From Bin80 sp965219915 (lineage in GTDB: Bacteria > Bacteroidota > Rhodothermia > Rhodothermales > Bin80): a stretch of DNA of 64,000 bases. Shown piece after piece: positions 27,224-36,277 of the stretch. The notes beneath the pieces are model-generated. The model made no database searches, was not told the DNA's origin, and was given only the letters and a program-made list of their open reading frames with translations. The position numbers and the translations under genes are program-made. The stretch is taken from positions 3,410,001 to 3,474,000 of the forward strand of contig OZ244794.1 of assembly GCA_965219915.1 (NCBI GenBank), given 5' to 3'. Numbering within the stretch: position 1 is the stretch's first letter; the number at the start of each line of letters is the position of its first letter.

Positions 27224-27867
27224 TTTCGTGACCTTATGACATAAGGGTTGAGTGTCGCGTGTCTTGGCATTCATTCCAAGTCCATTTAATAAGTTTTGCC
27301 GGAGGTCGACTACTTGGCCTTGGGATGCAGGGGTCTTCGCTTCAATGTAGGAGTGAGGGCCCCTTTGAATATTGAGACCGTTCGGTGGTGAGCAAGTCCA
27401 GCGTGCCTTGATCAGCAGATGCGAGCCTGCTCTGGGACGCGGTACGGGAACTGGATCGGAAATGGAAGCGTGGCTAAGAAGGAAACGATTTGCGGTCCAA
27501 GCCTGTTGTGCTTCAACAAACACGCAAATAGAAACTGAATGCCGGCGGAGATTGTTGGTAAAGTCCCCGTGGTGAGAGCGAAGGGGATTAATGGTGCGGC
27601 AATTGCCTGGCCAGCCTAGAACTCGGACAGGAAATAGCAGGTGCGATTGCTACCAGTTCAGTGAGAGAGAATGCAACATCTTACGCGGATGAATCCAGAA
27701 TTAACAGCAGCAGTCGCTCACACACAATAACGTCAGCCACAGCCGGAAAAATGGCGCGAGGTACCGTAAGAACCAACAGCACCAAGCGCTTGTAGGCGTT
27801 GTTCAAGCGTTTCGAGAACAGTACATGGCACCATGCTAATCCACTGATTGATTGGAACTCTTGAAAC
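27224..27867. other. Long convergent gap, no gene seen
   Basis: About 640 bases after the TonB gene. A near-palindrome CCTTAT-GAC-ATAAGG lies some 12 bases after the TonB stop but lacks a T-tract. No conserved protein, tRNA or repeat was found. Base composition is similar to the coding flanks, so it could be decayed coding sequence. Confidence 0.45.
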
Positions 27868-29295
27868 TCATGTAACCGTGCTGGGGTGCTGTGAAATGTC
27901 GGAGCTTGCCTTCCTGAACCGCCAACCGTAGAGCATCCGCCCGTAAAAGTTGAACCACCTGCGCGCTGCGGCATCCTGAAACGGATACTCGGCTCCGATT
28001 TGTCTTGCTGCGGCTAGTCCCGTCACAAAACAGGTTTCCTGGCTGTTAATCAGAGTATGGGCCCCACAATGCCACGTACGCTTTCTTCCCTGAATAAAGC
28101 CAAACAGAGGTACCAGGAAAGCCAGATGTTTCACATCGTGAACGATGTGCTGAAACCACCATTTTTTAACAATCCGGTCTTCGTTGATCTTGCTGGTTGC
28201 GTTGTACGTCACCAGACAGGGCTTGTCTGAGTGACTAGCCCATGGCTGCTGATTGTGCATAATGTAGGTGATTTCATAGTTGTCAGGCCTCGCACCATAC
28301 TGCTCTATATAGTTGCTCCGGGTCGTCAGCGGCTTTGTATCGTTATCCGGGAGAATAGAAGCGTCCGAATGAATCACTGTGTGGTTATGTAGCTCACTTT
28401 CATATCGGATTGAGGAAAGAATGTAGCGTTCCAGGAAACTCGGTTGATCCAAGATCATCAGGGTTTGATTTGCATTGCAGGCAAAGATTACATCATCAAA
28501 CTTTTCCGTATTTCCAGCCTGGTCTTCTACGATAAGACCGGATGGTTCACGATATACCTTTCGCACAGGCCGGTTCAAATATATCTTGTCCATGAATGAT
28601 TCGGCCATGTTCTCGTAGATACGTCGCGTTCCCTGATCCCACGTCTGCATTGGAGTTGCACGCTCAATATTGAAGAACTCCAGATACCGGCAAAACATTG
28701 ACGCAGGCATATCGAATACGTTCGTCGCCATCAAAAAATTAACGAACATGGGTTTCAGAACCTTGTATCTGAAATCACCTGAAAACCCGCCTAGATTGAG
28801 GATAACCCTCATACTGATGTAGTTAAACGGATTGAGAGCATTGAGAAATTTGGATCTGGTACGGTTTAGTTTTCCGATCCATTGCAAGCGTTTCAAGATC
28901 TTCTGGAACTTCTTGATTTCCGGTTCCAGCCGCCTACTGATTTCGGAATCGAAGTCGTGAGCGTACACTTCGCCATGATACCCCACACTGTAGCTGAATT
29001 TGGTATCAAGTAATTCAATCCCGTGTTGCTCCATAAAAAGGAGAATGTGGTGGTATACAGAGGGGATGCATGCCGTAACTGAGATGTCAAATGGGATTGA
29101 TGTCCCGTCATCTTGCGGCATATCTGCAGTAATTGCATTGCCCCCGATCTGATCTTGCGCTTCAAACACTCGAAAATCGAACTGGTCAGGCTGCTTGCTC
29201 AATGCCCATGCCGCTCCTAAACCTGAAATACCTGCACCTACAATGGCGACCTTTTTCAGGGACGCGATATTCCGATTTTCTGAATACTTCTTCAT
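27868..29295 (-). CDS. FAD-dependent amine-oxidase-like protein (COG2907 type)
   Basis: 475 residues. The FAD-binding Rossmann start is VAIVGAGISGLGAAWALS with the acidic ribose-binding Glu in FRVFEAQDQIGG, and a carboxy-terminal FAD segment near HTLINSQETCFVTGLAAA. The whole resembles the NAD/FAD-binding proteins often found with cyclopropane fatty acid synthase and DUF1365 proteins; those partners are not in this window. The reaction is unknown; a role in fatty acid or lipid modification is suggested by the family context only. Confidence 0.85.
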   Translation of the reverse strand: MKKYSENRNIASLKKVAIVGAGISGLGAAWALSKQPDQFDFRVFEAQDQIGGNAITADMPQDDGTSIPFDISVTACIPSVYHHILLFMEQHGIELLDTKFSYSVGYHGEVYAHDFDSEISRRLEPEIKKFQKILKRLQWIGKLNRTRSKFLNALNPFNYISMRVILNLGGFSGDFRYKVLKPMFVNFLMATNVFDMPASMFCRYLEFFNIERATPMQTWDQGTRRIYENMAESFMDKIYLNRPVRKVYREPSGLIVEDQAGNTEKFDDVIFACNANQTLMILDQPSFLERYILSSIRYESELHNHTVIHSDASILPDNDTKPLTTRSNYIEQYGARPDNYEITYIMHNQQPWASHSDKPCLVTYNATSKINEDRIVKKWWFQHIVHDVKHLAFLVPLFGFIQGRKRTWHCGAHTLINSQETCFVTGLAAARQIGAEYPFQDAAARRWFNFYGRMLYGWRFRKASSDISQHPSTVT

Positions 29296-30004
29296 AGGTG
29301 AATCATGAATACTTGTAGGCTAAACTCCTGGAAAATGACTCCACCAACATCAAGTCACTAAAAATTACTCTAGAAAGTTAAATGGCATGTCCTATGTAGC
29401 GTGAGACGTAATATCCTTTTTCTAATCCAATTTTGGTAACCTTTTTGTAATTGCCTCGGTTATTCAGTATGAGTTCCCTGGACGCTGCGCCAAATCGATA
29501 AGATCCAACCCATACTTTGGCCGCATTAGGAATGATGGCCACGAACGGTTTTAATTTTTCAGAGAAATTACTCCACAGTGCCGGTGCCGGAGAGTGTAAA
29601 AAACTAAGTGTGAGTTTTTCATTTTACGCAGTCATAAAGGGAATATGATGCCGAGGCCAAAATACAGAATGTATTTTTACTGGGCCGGAGCAGACTTCGG
29701 ATGATTGGAACCGTTTGCAGGTGCGTTTTCCAGAACATGGTTCCTTGTTTGGGGTTTGGCAGGAACAAAGATGGTCAATAGGGAGATAATGGTGCAGTCA
29801 ACATCTGTGAAACGACTGCAGTTCAGCGGGAAATAATCCCTGGCACGATAATTGTTTGAATGTGGTTGGCGGGAGCCGAAAATGCTGTACTCGTCAACTG
29901 AATGTGAGCATCACAAACCGATTCCTTAACCACACAGTATCAGGTATTGCCAGTCTGCGGCATTTGCTGTAAACCCTCTTCACTAACCCGGACCCAACTT
30001 ACAC
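29296..30004. other. Long divergent gap, no gene seen
   Basis: About 710 bases between the FAD protein and the repeated TonB gene. It is more AT-rich than the genes and has several homopolymer T and A tracts. No supported open frame, RNA gene or inverted repeat was identified. Confidence 0.45.
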
Positions 30005-30895
30005 ATGGCATCACGAGAATCCTCCATAGACGACCTACCAAGCAACCGCCCATTCTCTGTACAAATAGGTCTGATAGTCGCACTCCTCCTTGTTTCATCC
30101 ATTCTACTGATTTCGAGGTGGGATTCGGAATCAGAAAACAACTCGGAAGTCTATGAAATCGTCGAACAAATGCCAGAGCTGATTGGCGGCATTCGTGGAC
30201 TCCAGGGCAAGGTGATATACCCGGAAATCGCCCGAAAAGCCCGCGTTGAAGGCCGTGTCATTGTGCAGTTCATCGTGGATAAAACTGGGAACGTGCGTAA
30301 CGCTCAGGTCCTCCGTGGAGTAGGTGGCGGACTCGATGAAGAGGCTACCAGAGTCATCTCTGAGCACGCAGTATTTACTCCCGGACGCCAAGATGGTAAA
30401 CCCGTATCAGTAAGACTTGCTATTCCAATCGTGTTTAAATTGCCTAATGAGCTCGAGTCCCTCTCCGATGAATCACAACCATCAGAGAAGCAGGATGTTT
30501 ATGAAATCGTCGAACAAATGCCAGAGCTGATTGGCGGCGTTCGTGGACTCCAAGCCAAAGTTAAGTACCCGGAAATCGCCCGAAAGGCCCATGTTGAAGG
30601 CCGTGTCATTGTGCAGTTCATCGTGGATGAAAATGGCAATGTACGTGACGCCCAGATCCTTCGTGGAGCTGGTGCCGGACTCGACGAAGAGGCGGTTAGA
30701 GTCATCTCTGAACACGCAGTATTTACTCCCGGACGCCAAGACGGTAAACCCGTACCGGTAAGAGTGGCTATTCCGATCGTATTTAAATTGGACAACGAGT
30801 TCGAGTCTCTCTCCGATCAATCACAATCATCAGAGAAGCAGGAGATTTATGAAATCGTTGAACAAATGCCAGAGCTGATTGGTGGCATTCGTTGA
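30005..30895 (+). CDS. TonB-family protein with tandem TonB_C domains, cut by TGA
   Basis: 296 residues: a cytoplasmic start, one transmembrane helix (about 19-37, VQIGLIVALLLVSSILLIS), then two complete TonB_C units and the first 17 residues of a third. Each unit opens with YEIVEQMPELIGG and contains the EGRVIVQFIVD core. There is no proline-rich linker, unlike the TonB at 26558; short Ser/Glu-rich hinges join the units. Translation stops at TGA 30893-30895, where the two other units have GGA (Gly). The same frame stays open to 31144 and would complete a third unit. The two intact domains may still function. Confidence 0.85.
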   Translation: MASRESSIDDLPSNRPFSVQIGLIVALLLVSSILLISRWDSESENNSEVYEIVEQMPELIGGIRGLQGKVIYPEIARKARVEGRVIVQFIVDKTGNVRNAQVLRGVGGGLDEEATRVISEHAVFTPGRQDGKPVSVRLAIPIVFKLPNELESLSDESQPSEKQDVYEIVEQMPELIGGVRGLQAKVKYPEIARKAHVEGRVIVQFIVDENGNVRDAQILRGAGAGLDEEAVRVISEHAVFTPGRQDGKPVPVRVAIPIVFKLDNEFESLSDQSQSSEKQEIYEIVEQMPELIGGIR

Positions 30896-31144
30896 CTCCA
30901 AGCCAAAGTTAAGTACCCGGAAATCGCCCGAAAGGCCCACGTTGAAGGCCGTGTCATTGTGCAGTTCATCGTGGATGAAAATGGCGATGTCCGTGACGCC
31001 GAGGTCCTCCGTGGAGCTGGTGCCGGACTCGACGAAGAGGCTACCAGAGTCATCATGGAGGAGGCGAAATTTATTCCCGGACACCAGAGTGGTCGCGCCG
31101 TACCGACGATGACGTCCCCCCCGATCGTATTTAAGCTGCGCTGA
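30152..31144 (+). repeat. Three tandem 348-bp units encoding TonB_C domains
   Basis: Units begin at 30152, 30500 and 30848, each at the same TATGAAATC, so the period is exactly 348 bases (116 codons). Long stretches are identical between units at the DNA level, especially between units 2 and 3, pointing to recent unequal duplication. The third unit ends differently, with an SPPIVFKLR tail like that of the TonB at 26558, so it probably represents the original carboxy end. Confidence 0.9.
30896..31144 (+). pseudogene. Severed third TonB_C unit, in frame after the TGA
   Basis: Continuing in the same frame as the upstream gene, this segment encodes LQAKVKYPEIARKAHVEGR and on to SPPIVFKLR, a whole TonB_C carboxy end with its own TGA stop. 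There is no start codon with a ribosome binding site before it, so as the sequence stands it is untranslated or only translated by readthrough. A single G-to-T change in a GGA codon explains the break; the rest is undamaged, indicating a recent mutation or a sequencing error. Confidence 0.8.
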
Positions 31145-32191
31145 GTTACGCTGACCTTCAAAAAGATGCCCCGCAGTTTCACCGAACAGCCGGGGCCCGT
31201 GTTCCGTAGCGTGACCTACTTTTTGGTCAGCGGTAAGTGTTCGAGTGCCAACCGGTTCTGCTACTCAACCTTGACTTGCCGGAGTTGTATGCTTTGCCTG
31301 GGCGTAATTGACGACTTTGAGACGCGATAGGGCGTCTCAGGCCTTGGCTGGACCTCGCTGGCACTAATGCTACCAAACTGGCACGGGCTACCGAATACGA
31401 CGATCATTGCGGAGGTGGGCTCGTATTCTGGTGACGATGAGGATCGCTGACTTTGATTACGGGCAGGGGAGGATATTGATGTTGATGACTACCCTTATCT
31501 GAGCCCGTATTTTGTTACAGAGACGCATCCCAGTCCGTCCGCGAAAGGCGAGATTCATCGACTGGTCGTGGCATCGAAGAGTAAGCGTGCGGTAACCTCA
31601 TTTGTCTTTGAGATGCCCTGACGGCAAACCTGAATGGAGCGTCCACGTTTGTGTTTACCCTTCCCATATCATCGATATACCGATTGGGGTCTTTAAACAC
31701 GCTCCGCTAGAAGGATTCGATGGTATGACCACGTGGAAATTGGGACCCCTCAATCCCACACTCATCGTCCAAGATCCAGTCAGCGCTTATACGCGCGCCC
31801 TTTTAGCGAATTCCTATCCCGACTTACTAGTGTCTTTTGTCCAACGCCACTTACGTTTTTCGTCAGCGACACTTCACACTTCATTGAAGCAGAGCATCTG
31901 AGTACTCATGCAATCAGTGAACTTCCATTCATATATCTGTGAGGAGAGACGACTTCAGACCGACAAGTCAGGCTTATTTGACGATTGATGAAACACGAAA
32001 GTAAGGCAGTGGAGCAGCCGCAGCAGAGTGAACGATGCCAGCATTATCAGACATAATTCTGGAACTCTTAAAAGAATTTCGCCTATTTTGCCAAAGTATA
32101 ACAAAAATGTTACGAAAACGTTACAAGAACATTACTGATGGTGTTGAACTTGTAACTTGCCCATCAAGCGTGGGGCTAAACGGAGGATACC
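31145..32191. other. Thousand-base gap, possibly decayed coding sequence
   Basis: No intact gene is supported. From about 31472 a frame reads DIDVDDYPYLSPYFVTETHP and continues protein-like to a TGA at 31619-31621, after which another frame (31602-31901) reads on with YPSHIIDIPIGVFKHAP. The hand-over between frames suggests a frameshifted remnant, but I recognise no family. Near the right end lie periodic GTTAC motifs, listed separately. Confidence 0.4.
32109..32156 (+). promoter_or_regulatory. GTTAC-type repeats at 11-bp spacing before a TonB-like gene
   Basis: GTTAC at 32109-32113 and 32120-32124 and the variant ATTAC at 32131-32135 fall exactly 11 bases apart, about one helical turn, each preceded by an A-rich tract. 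An inverted GTAAC follows at 32152-32156. The cluster lies 36-83 bases before the ATG at 32192, where an activator or repressor would bind. The binding protein is unknown. Confidence 0.4.
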
Positions 32192-32878
32192 ATGACAAAA
32201 ATCATCGCACTAGTCTGTGTTTTGATCAGCATTAATGTTGCCGCCTGCACAAGTTCTCAAACCGCCTTGAATGACCCCTCGTACGCTGAGCATACAGGTA
32301 TCATTGATCTCCCCACGTTGGTAAACTCCCCGGCTGGCCCCCTGCAGCATGCTGCTTATAAGGGAGCCGCCAACAAACAAGTTTTCGTGTCCTTCCTGGT
32401 AGACGAAACAGGACAGATTGTGAATCCCATCGCAGTGCATCACGTGGATGATGTCTTAACGCAAAAAGCCGTCAAAGCACTTGAGCACGTACGCTTTGAA
32501 CCTGGTCGCGTTGGATTACAGCCAATCAGTGTCGAGATGACTATGCCTGTCTCCTTCCGTGGACAGAACAATGCACCAGATCTGTATGACTTCCTGGACC
32601 AAGTTCCCGTCCTACTCGGCAGCATAGAATCCCTGGTTAAGGAAATTCAGTATCCCGACCGTGCGCGCCGAGCTAATCTCGAGGGACGTGTCACAGTGGC
32701 CTTCATTGTTGACGTGAATGGAGCTGTCCGCCGCCCCACCGTTACGCAAAGCCTCGGAGCAGGCTGTGACGAAGAGGCGCTGCGGGCCATTCAACTCGCA
32801 CGCTTTGCACCGGGCCGGTTAGACGGTGTTCCTGTCAATGTAGTAACCTCCCTAACCTTCGTATTTTCGCTGATCTGA
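32192..32878 (+). CDS. Lipoprotein with two TonB_C-like domains
   Basis: 228 residues. The start codes for a lipoprotein signal (VLISINVAAC), not the usual TonB membrane helix. Two TonB_C-like domains follow: a divergent one at about 45-125 (KQVFVSFLVDETGQIVNP) and a closer one at about 135-228 (LEGRVTVAFIVDVNG, CDEEALRAI, FAPGRLDGVPVNV). Without a proton-motive-force-coupled anchor it cannot act as a normal TonB; it could compete for receptor TonB boxes or act in the periplasm or at the outer membrane. Related domain sequence links it to the genes at 26558 and 30005. Confidence 0.88.
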   Translation: MTKIIALVCVLISINVAACTSSQTALNDPSYAEHTGIIDLPTLVNSPAGPLQHAAYKGAANKQVFVSFLVDETGQIVNPIAVHHVDDVLTQKAVKALEHVRFEPGRVGLQPISVEMTMPVSFRGQNNAPDLYDFLDQVPVLLGSIESLVKEIQYPDRARRANLEGRVTVAFIVDVNGAVRRPTVTQSLGAGCDEEALRAIQLARFAPGRLDGVPVNVVTSLTFVFSLI

Positions 32879-32935
32879 TTGTTCATCAGACACGATCAAA
32901 TACGACCAAAACCGATCAGCCTCAAACCTGAACCG

Positions 32936-33631
32936 TTACGGTTTACGGACCAGAACTTCTACACCGGAGTCAGTCCCGACAATAACTTCGGTGGCCAGTC
33001 CAACAAACAGACCGTGATCCAGCACACCTGGCATTTCCAGCAATGTGCGACTGAGGGCAGCTGGGTCACCGATCGGACCAAACTGTGCATCAATTATCCA
33101 AAAACCCTGATCAGAAACAATCGGGCCGTCCTTCCGGAGCCCCAACCGCAAAGCTGCTGCCGCACCCATAGCTTGAAGTGTCCGCAACACAACCGGTGCG
33201 GCCATGGGAATCACCTCAATGGGCACCGGCATCTTTGTGCCCAGTTGCTTTACCAGTTTAGAAGTATCCACCAGCACGATAAACCTGTCCGCCTGACTGG
33301 CAACAAGCTTCTCGCGTGTATGTGCAGCCCCCCTACCCTTGATCAGGTCAAGCACAGGACTGACTTCGTCGGCCCCGTCAACCGCAATATCCAGCCTTCC
33401 CTCAATATCATCAAAAGTACAAATTGGTACTCCCTGCGCACGTGCTTCAAGCTCAGCCGAACTGGAAGTTGGTATTCCCTTGATCAACAGACCTTCTTCC
33501 CGAATTCTGCGCCCAAGAGCCGCTATTGCGAACGCTGTAGTGGAACCCGTGCCAAGGCCGACTGTCATACCGGACTCGACGTATTGTGCCGCATTCTCGC
33601 CTGCCTGTTTTTTGGCGAGGTTCTGGCTCAT
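32936..33631 (-). CDS. rpiA: Ribose-5-phosphate isomerase A
   Basis: 231 residues, normal RpiA length. Active-site segments are visible: GLGTGSTT near 26-33, the catalytic DGADEV, and KGRGAAHTREK, which corresponds to the family's KGGGG(A)LxREK loop with variation at the second and third Gly. It interconverts ribose-5-phosphate and ribulose-5-phosphate in the pentose phosphate pathway. Its ATG overlaps the TAA of the ABC permease by one base (TAATG), implying coupled translation. Confidence 0.95.
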   Translation of the reverse strand: MSQNLAKKQAGENAAQYVESGMTVGLGTGSTTAFAIAALGRRIREEGLLIKGIPTSSSAELEARAQGVPICTFDDIEGRLDIAVDGADEVSPVLDLIKGRGAAHTREKLVASQADRFIVLVDTSKLVKQLGTKMPVPIEVIPMAAPVVLRTLQAMGAAAALRLGLRKDGPIVSDQGFWIIDAQFGPIGDPAALSRTLLEMPGVLDHGLFVGLATEVIVGTDSGVEVLVRKP

Positions 33632-34854
33632 TACTCGTGCCTTAACGATTCTATCGGATCCAGGCCTGCTGCCTTATAAGCCGGATACACTCCAAAAACC
33701 AACGCAATCAAGGTGACGCCAATTACAGCACCGATCGCCCAGGTCCAAGGGAAGACGAACGAGGCATCAAACACCCACCCGAGAATGTTGCCGCCCAAAA
33801 CCCCAACAAGGATACCCATGATTCCACCAATTTGACATAGAAAGATCGCCTCGTACAAGAATTGACTCAACACATCCCGTCTTCGCGCACCCACAGCCTT
33901 TCTTACACCAATCTCGCGAGTACGCTCAGCCACTGAAACAAGCATAATATTCATGACTCCTATACCAGCGGAAAGGAGCGTGATCAGGCCAACGGCTGCT
34001 CCTCCCGCCTTGACCTGGTTTGTAAAATTGGTGATCCCCCCAACAAAGGATTCTGTACTCTCAATCTCAAAATTATTTTCCTCGCCAGGCTGCACATTGC
34101 GGATTACCCGAAAAATACCTATGGCTTCCTCAATCGCTTCATCTATTGTCTCCATTGACGGGGTCTGCACTTTAATCTCTATGTCCCGCCATGCAGCGCT
34201 ATAGCTTTGAATAATGCGGGTAATGGGAGCCAGTGCTAGACGATCCATGCTGTTCCCAAATACTGCACCTTTTTTGGCTAGTACACCGATCACTTGGTAG
34301 CGCCTACCGTCAACGATGATTTCTTTTCCGATCGAATTAATGTTTGGGAACAGCGTATCATCAAGTTCATGTCCGATAACCACTACATTTCGCCCTAACC
34401 GTACATCCAATGCAGTTACATTGCGCCCACGAGCAACATCAAATCCGTTCGTGCCAACCCAATGCTCATTAACACCTAAGTGTATCACTACGGGATCTGT
34501 TTTCTGGTCTCCATACCGGGCTTCATCTGAATCTCCAGCTACAAGGGTTGGACTCACCGCAGACGGCAACTGTGCACGCTCCGCGTACTGGCGCACTTGT
34601 TCGTAAGTGATGTTTGGTCGTGCCCGATATCGCGAACCGGAACGGTTAAATCCACCGGACTTGTAGATGGTGAACGTAGTTGCACCGAAAGATTCGACGG
34701 TAGAAACCACCTTGGTCTCTATGACCTGAACCGCAGTTACAGCTACAATAATGGCAAATACACCAATTACAATGCCCAATAGCGTAAGCATGGAGCGCAG
34801 CTTATGGCTGCGTAGGATCCCCCAAGCAAGTCGCACAAATTCCAGGTTAAACAT
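33631..34854 (-). CDS. MacB-type ABC transporter permease
   Basis: About 407 residues from ATG at 34854 (MFNLEFVRLAWGIL); a TTG at 34878 would overlap the upstream gene. It has an amino-terminal helix (LTLLGIVIGVFAIIVAV), a large periplasmic MacB_PCD-type domain, and three carboxy-terminal helices in the FtsX fold with the conserved VAERTREIGVRKAVGARRRD loop. Such permeases drive mechanotransmission, lipoprotein release or export. It sits in an operon with a paralogous permease upstream and rpiA downstream. No ATPase or membrane fusion protein is in the window. Confidence 0.93.
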   Translation of the reverse strand: MFNLEFVRLAWGILRSHKLRSMLTLLGIVIGVFAIIVAVTAVQVIETKVVSTVESFGATTFTIYKSGGFNRSGSRYRARPNITYEQVRQYAERAQLPSAVSPTLVAGDSDEARYGDQKTDPVVIHLGVNEHWVGTNGFDVARGRNVTALDVRLGRNVVVIGHELDDTLFPNINSIGKEIIVDGRRYQVIGVLAKKGAVFGNSMDRLALAPITRIIQSYSAAWRDIEIKVQTPSMETIDEAIEEAIGIFRVIRNVQPGEENNFEIESTESFVGGITNFTNQVKAGGAAVGLITLLSAGIGVMNIMLVSVAERTREIGVRKAVGARRRDVLSQFLYEAIFLCQIGGIMGILVGVLGGNILGWVFDASFVFPWTWAIGAVIGVTLIALVFGVYPAYKAAGLDPIESLRHE

Positions 34855-34855
34855 A

Positions 34856-36085
34856 TTAGCCGTAACGTAATGCGTCAATTGGGTTCAGGCGGGCCGCGTT
34901 CCAGGCAGGTACTACACCAAAGGATACTCCTACGAGCACGCAAATTCCAAACGCCAAGAGAACCGTGCCTGTGGCCAGAACCGCCGGTATAATTTGATTG
35001 ATAATGGCCGTGATCCCTAGAGATAACGCCACCCCGCAAGCTCCGGCAGCAATACAAACCAAAACTGACTCGATGAGAAACTGTGCCAGCACGGCACGTC
35101 TACTGGCCCCCACCGCCTTCCGAATACCAATCTCTTTGGTGCGCTCTTTCACCGTTACAAACATAATATTCATAACCCCAATACCACCAACCACTAGAGC
35201 AAGCCCCGTTAGGAAGATGCCAATCGCGTAGACTACAGCTTTTATCGTTGCCAATTGCTCACGGAATGCCTCCGTCTTGTTGATTTCGAAATTATTCTCC
35301 TCCAACGCATCAAGTCCCCTAGCAGCACGCATGATGCCCGTCAACTCCTCTTCAAGTAAGGGGACGGTTTCCCCGGACCCAGCGTTAACCTTGATCGTTA
35401 CGCTCCTGAAGCGCCCAAAATGACGCTCAAAAGTTGTGAGTGGAATCTGTGCCTGCTCATCGAACGAGAACATGCCAAAAAACTTGCCCTGTTTTTCCAA
35501 AACCCCGATCACCTCGAATCGCTTACCACCCAAACGGATCGTTTTCCCCAGCGCCCGTTCATTTGGAAAAAGAGACTCACGCACAGCGTCTCCAATTACC
35601 ACCACGTTGCGGCCAACCAGGTTATCCAGGTCATTGTACCAGCGCCCTTCCACAAGGTCTACATTATCTACCCTTGCTATTTCGGGAGTTGATCCTTGGA
35701 TGTGTACGCCATACATGGCACGATCGCGATAACGGATTGGGCGACTCGTATCAACCAGCGGAGCTACTGCAACTGCATACTGAGAGCGATCGCGAATATG
35801 TTCTGCCAAGTCTGAGCGAAGGTCCGGCCGAGACCATTGCCGTCGTCTTTCATCTCCCTCAACAAACCAGCCCGTCTTCTCAACATAAATTGCGTTAGTG
35901 CCCAGTAAGGCTAAGGAACGATTCATCGCCCCTTCCAGACCATTGATAATCGTAAACATCGCAGTCACGGTCACAATCCCGATGATAATACCGAGCATCG
36001 TTAACCCGCTGCGCAGACGATTTGAGACGAGGGAGCGCAGAGCGATATTCAACCCCTCCCAGATTTCGATGAAAAAATGAATCAA
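34856..36085 (-). CDS. MacB-type ABC transporter permease, paralogue
   Basis: 409 residues. It starts at TTG 36085 because no ATG or GTG precedes the first helix (LTMLGIIIGIVTVTAMFTI). The layout is the same as its downstream neighbour: a periplasmic MacB-like domain and an FtsX-type carboxy end with KERTKEIGIRKAVGASRRAV. The two probably form a heterodimeric permease. The missing ATPase must be encoded elsewhere. It is divergent from the DUF5989 gene with about 190 bases between. Confidence 0.92.
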   Translation of the reverse strand: MIHFFIEIWEGLNIALRSLVSNRLRSGLTMLGIIIGIVTVTAMFTIINGLEGAMNRSLALLGTNAIYVEKTGWFVEGDERRRQWSRPDLRSDLAEHIRDRSQYAVAVAPLVDTSRPIRYRDRAMYGVHIQGSTPEIARVDNVDLVEGRWYNDLDNLVGRNVVVIGDAVRESLFPNERALGKTIRLGGKRFEVIGVLEKQGKFFGMFSFDEQAQIPLTTFERHFGRFRSVTIKVNAGSGETVPLLEEELTGIMRAARGLDALEENNFEINKTEAFREQLATIKAVVYAIGIFLTGLALVVGGIGVMNIMFVTVKERTKEIGIRKAVGASRRAVLAQFLIESVLVCIAAGACGVALSLGITAIINQIIPAVLATGTVLLAFGICVLVGVSFGVVPAWNAARLNPIDALRYG

Positions 36086-36227
36086 AGCGGAAATCCTATA
36101 TTGCCGGAGTACTTTCTAGCCTGTACGCAAACGTATTACACGTGTTGCACACCTCTAACAACAAAAATGCATTGAACTTTGTTCGCCCTGACCCCGCCCC
36201 TACAATTTGGACATTTCATTCAGTTAT

Positions 36228-36266
36228 CGCGTAGAACGCGCGGGGGTTTGTATCTGCTCGCGCGTT
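36228..36266 (+). promoter_or_regulatory. Mutually exclusive hairpins in the leader of the 53-aa gene
   Basis: CGCGT (36228-36232) can pair with ACGCG (36236-36240). Alternatively AACGCGCG (36235-36242) can pair with CGCGCGTT (36259-36266). The two stems share bases, so only one can form. The second ends 11 bases before the ATG at 36278 and would cover the region where a ribosome binds. This looks like a leader switch, but could be chance in a GC-rich patch. Confidence 0.35.
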
Positions 36267-36277
36267 AGCTCATTCGT

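Noticed and set aside
27235..27255. Palindrome after tonB as terminator
   Set aside because: Only six paired bases and no T-tract follow; too weak to call.
26521..27523. Ser/Gly-rich and other minus-strand frames over tonB
   Set aside because: They are antisense to the Pro/Asp-rich linker and TonB_C domain of the gene at 26558.
30893..30895. TGA as a recoded codon (Gly or selenocysteine)
   Set aside because: Many certain genes here end in TGA (for example tonB at 26558, rpiA, recR), so UGA is not reassigned to Gly, and no selenocysteine element or redox context is seen.
32879..33679. 266-codon plus-strand frame
   Set aside because: It is fully antisense to rpiA, whose conserved motifs are clear; the frame has no recognisable content.
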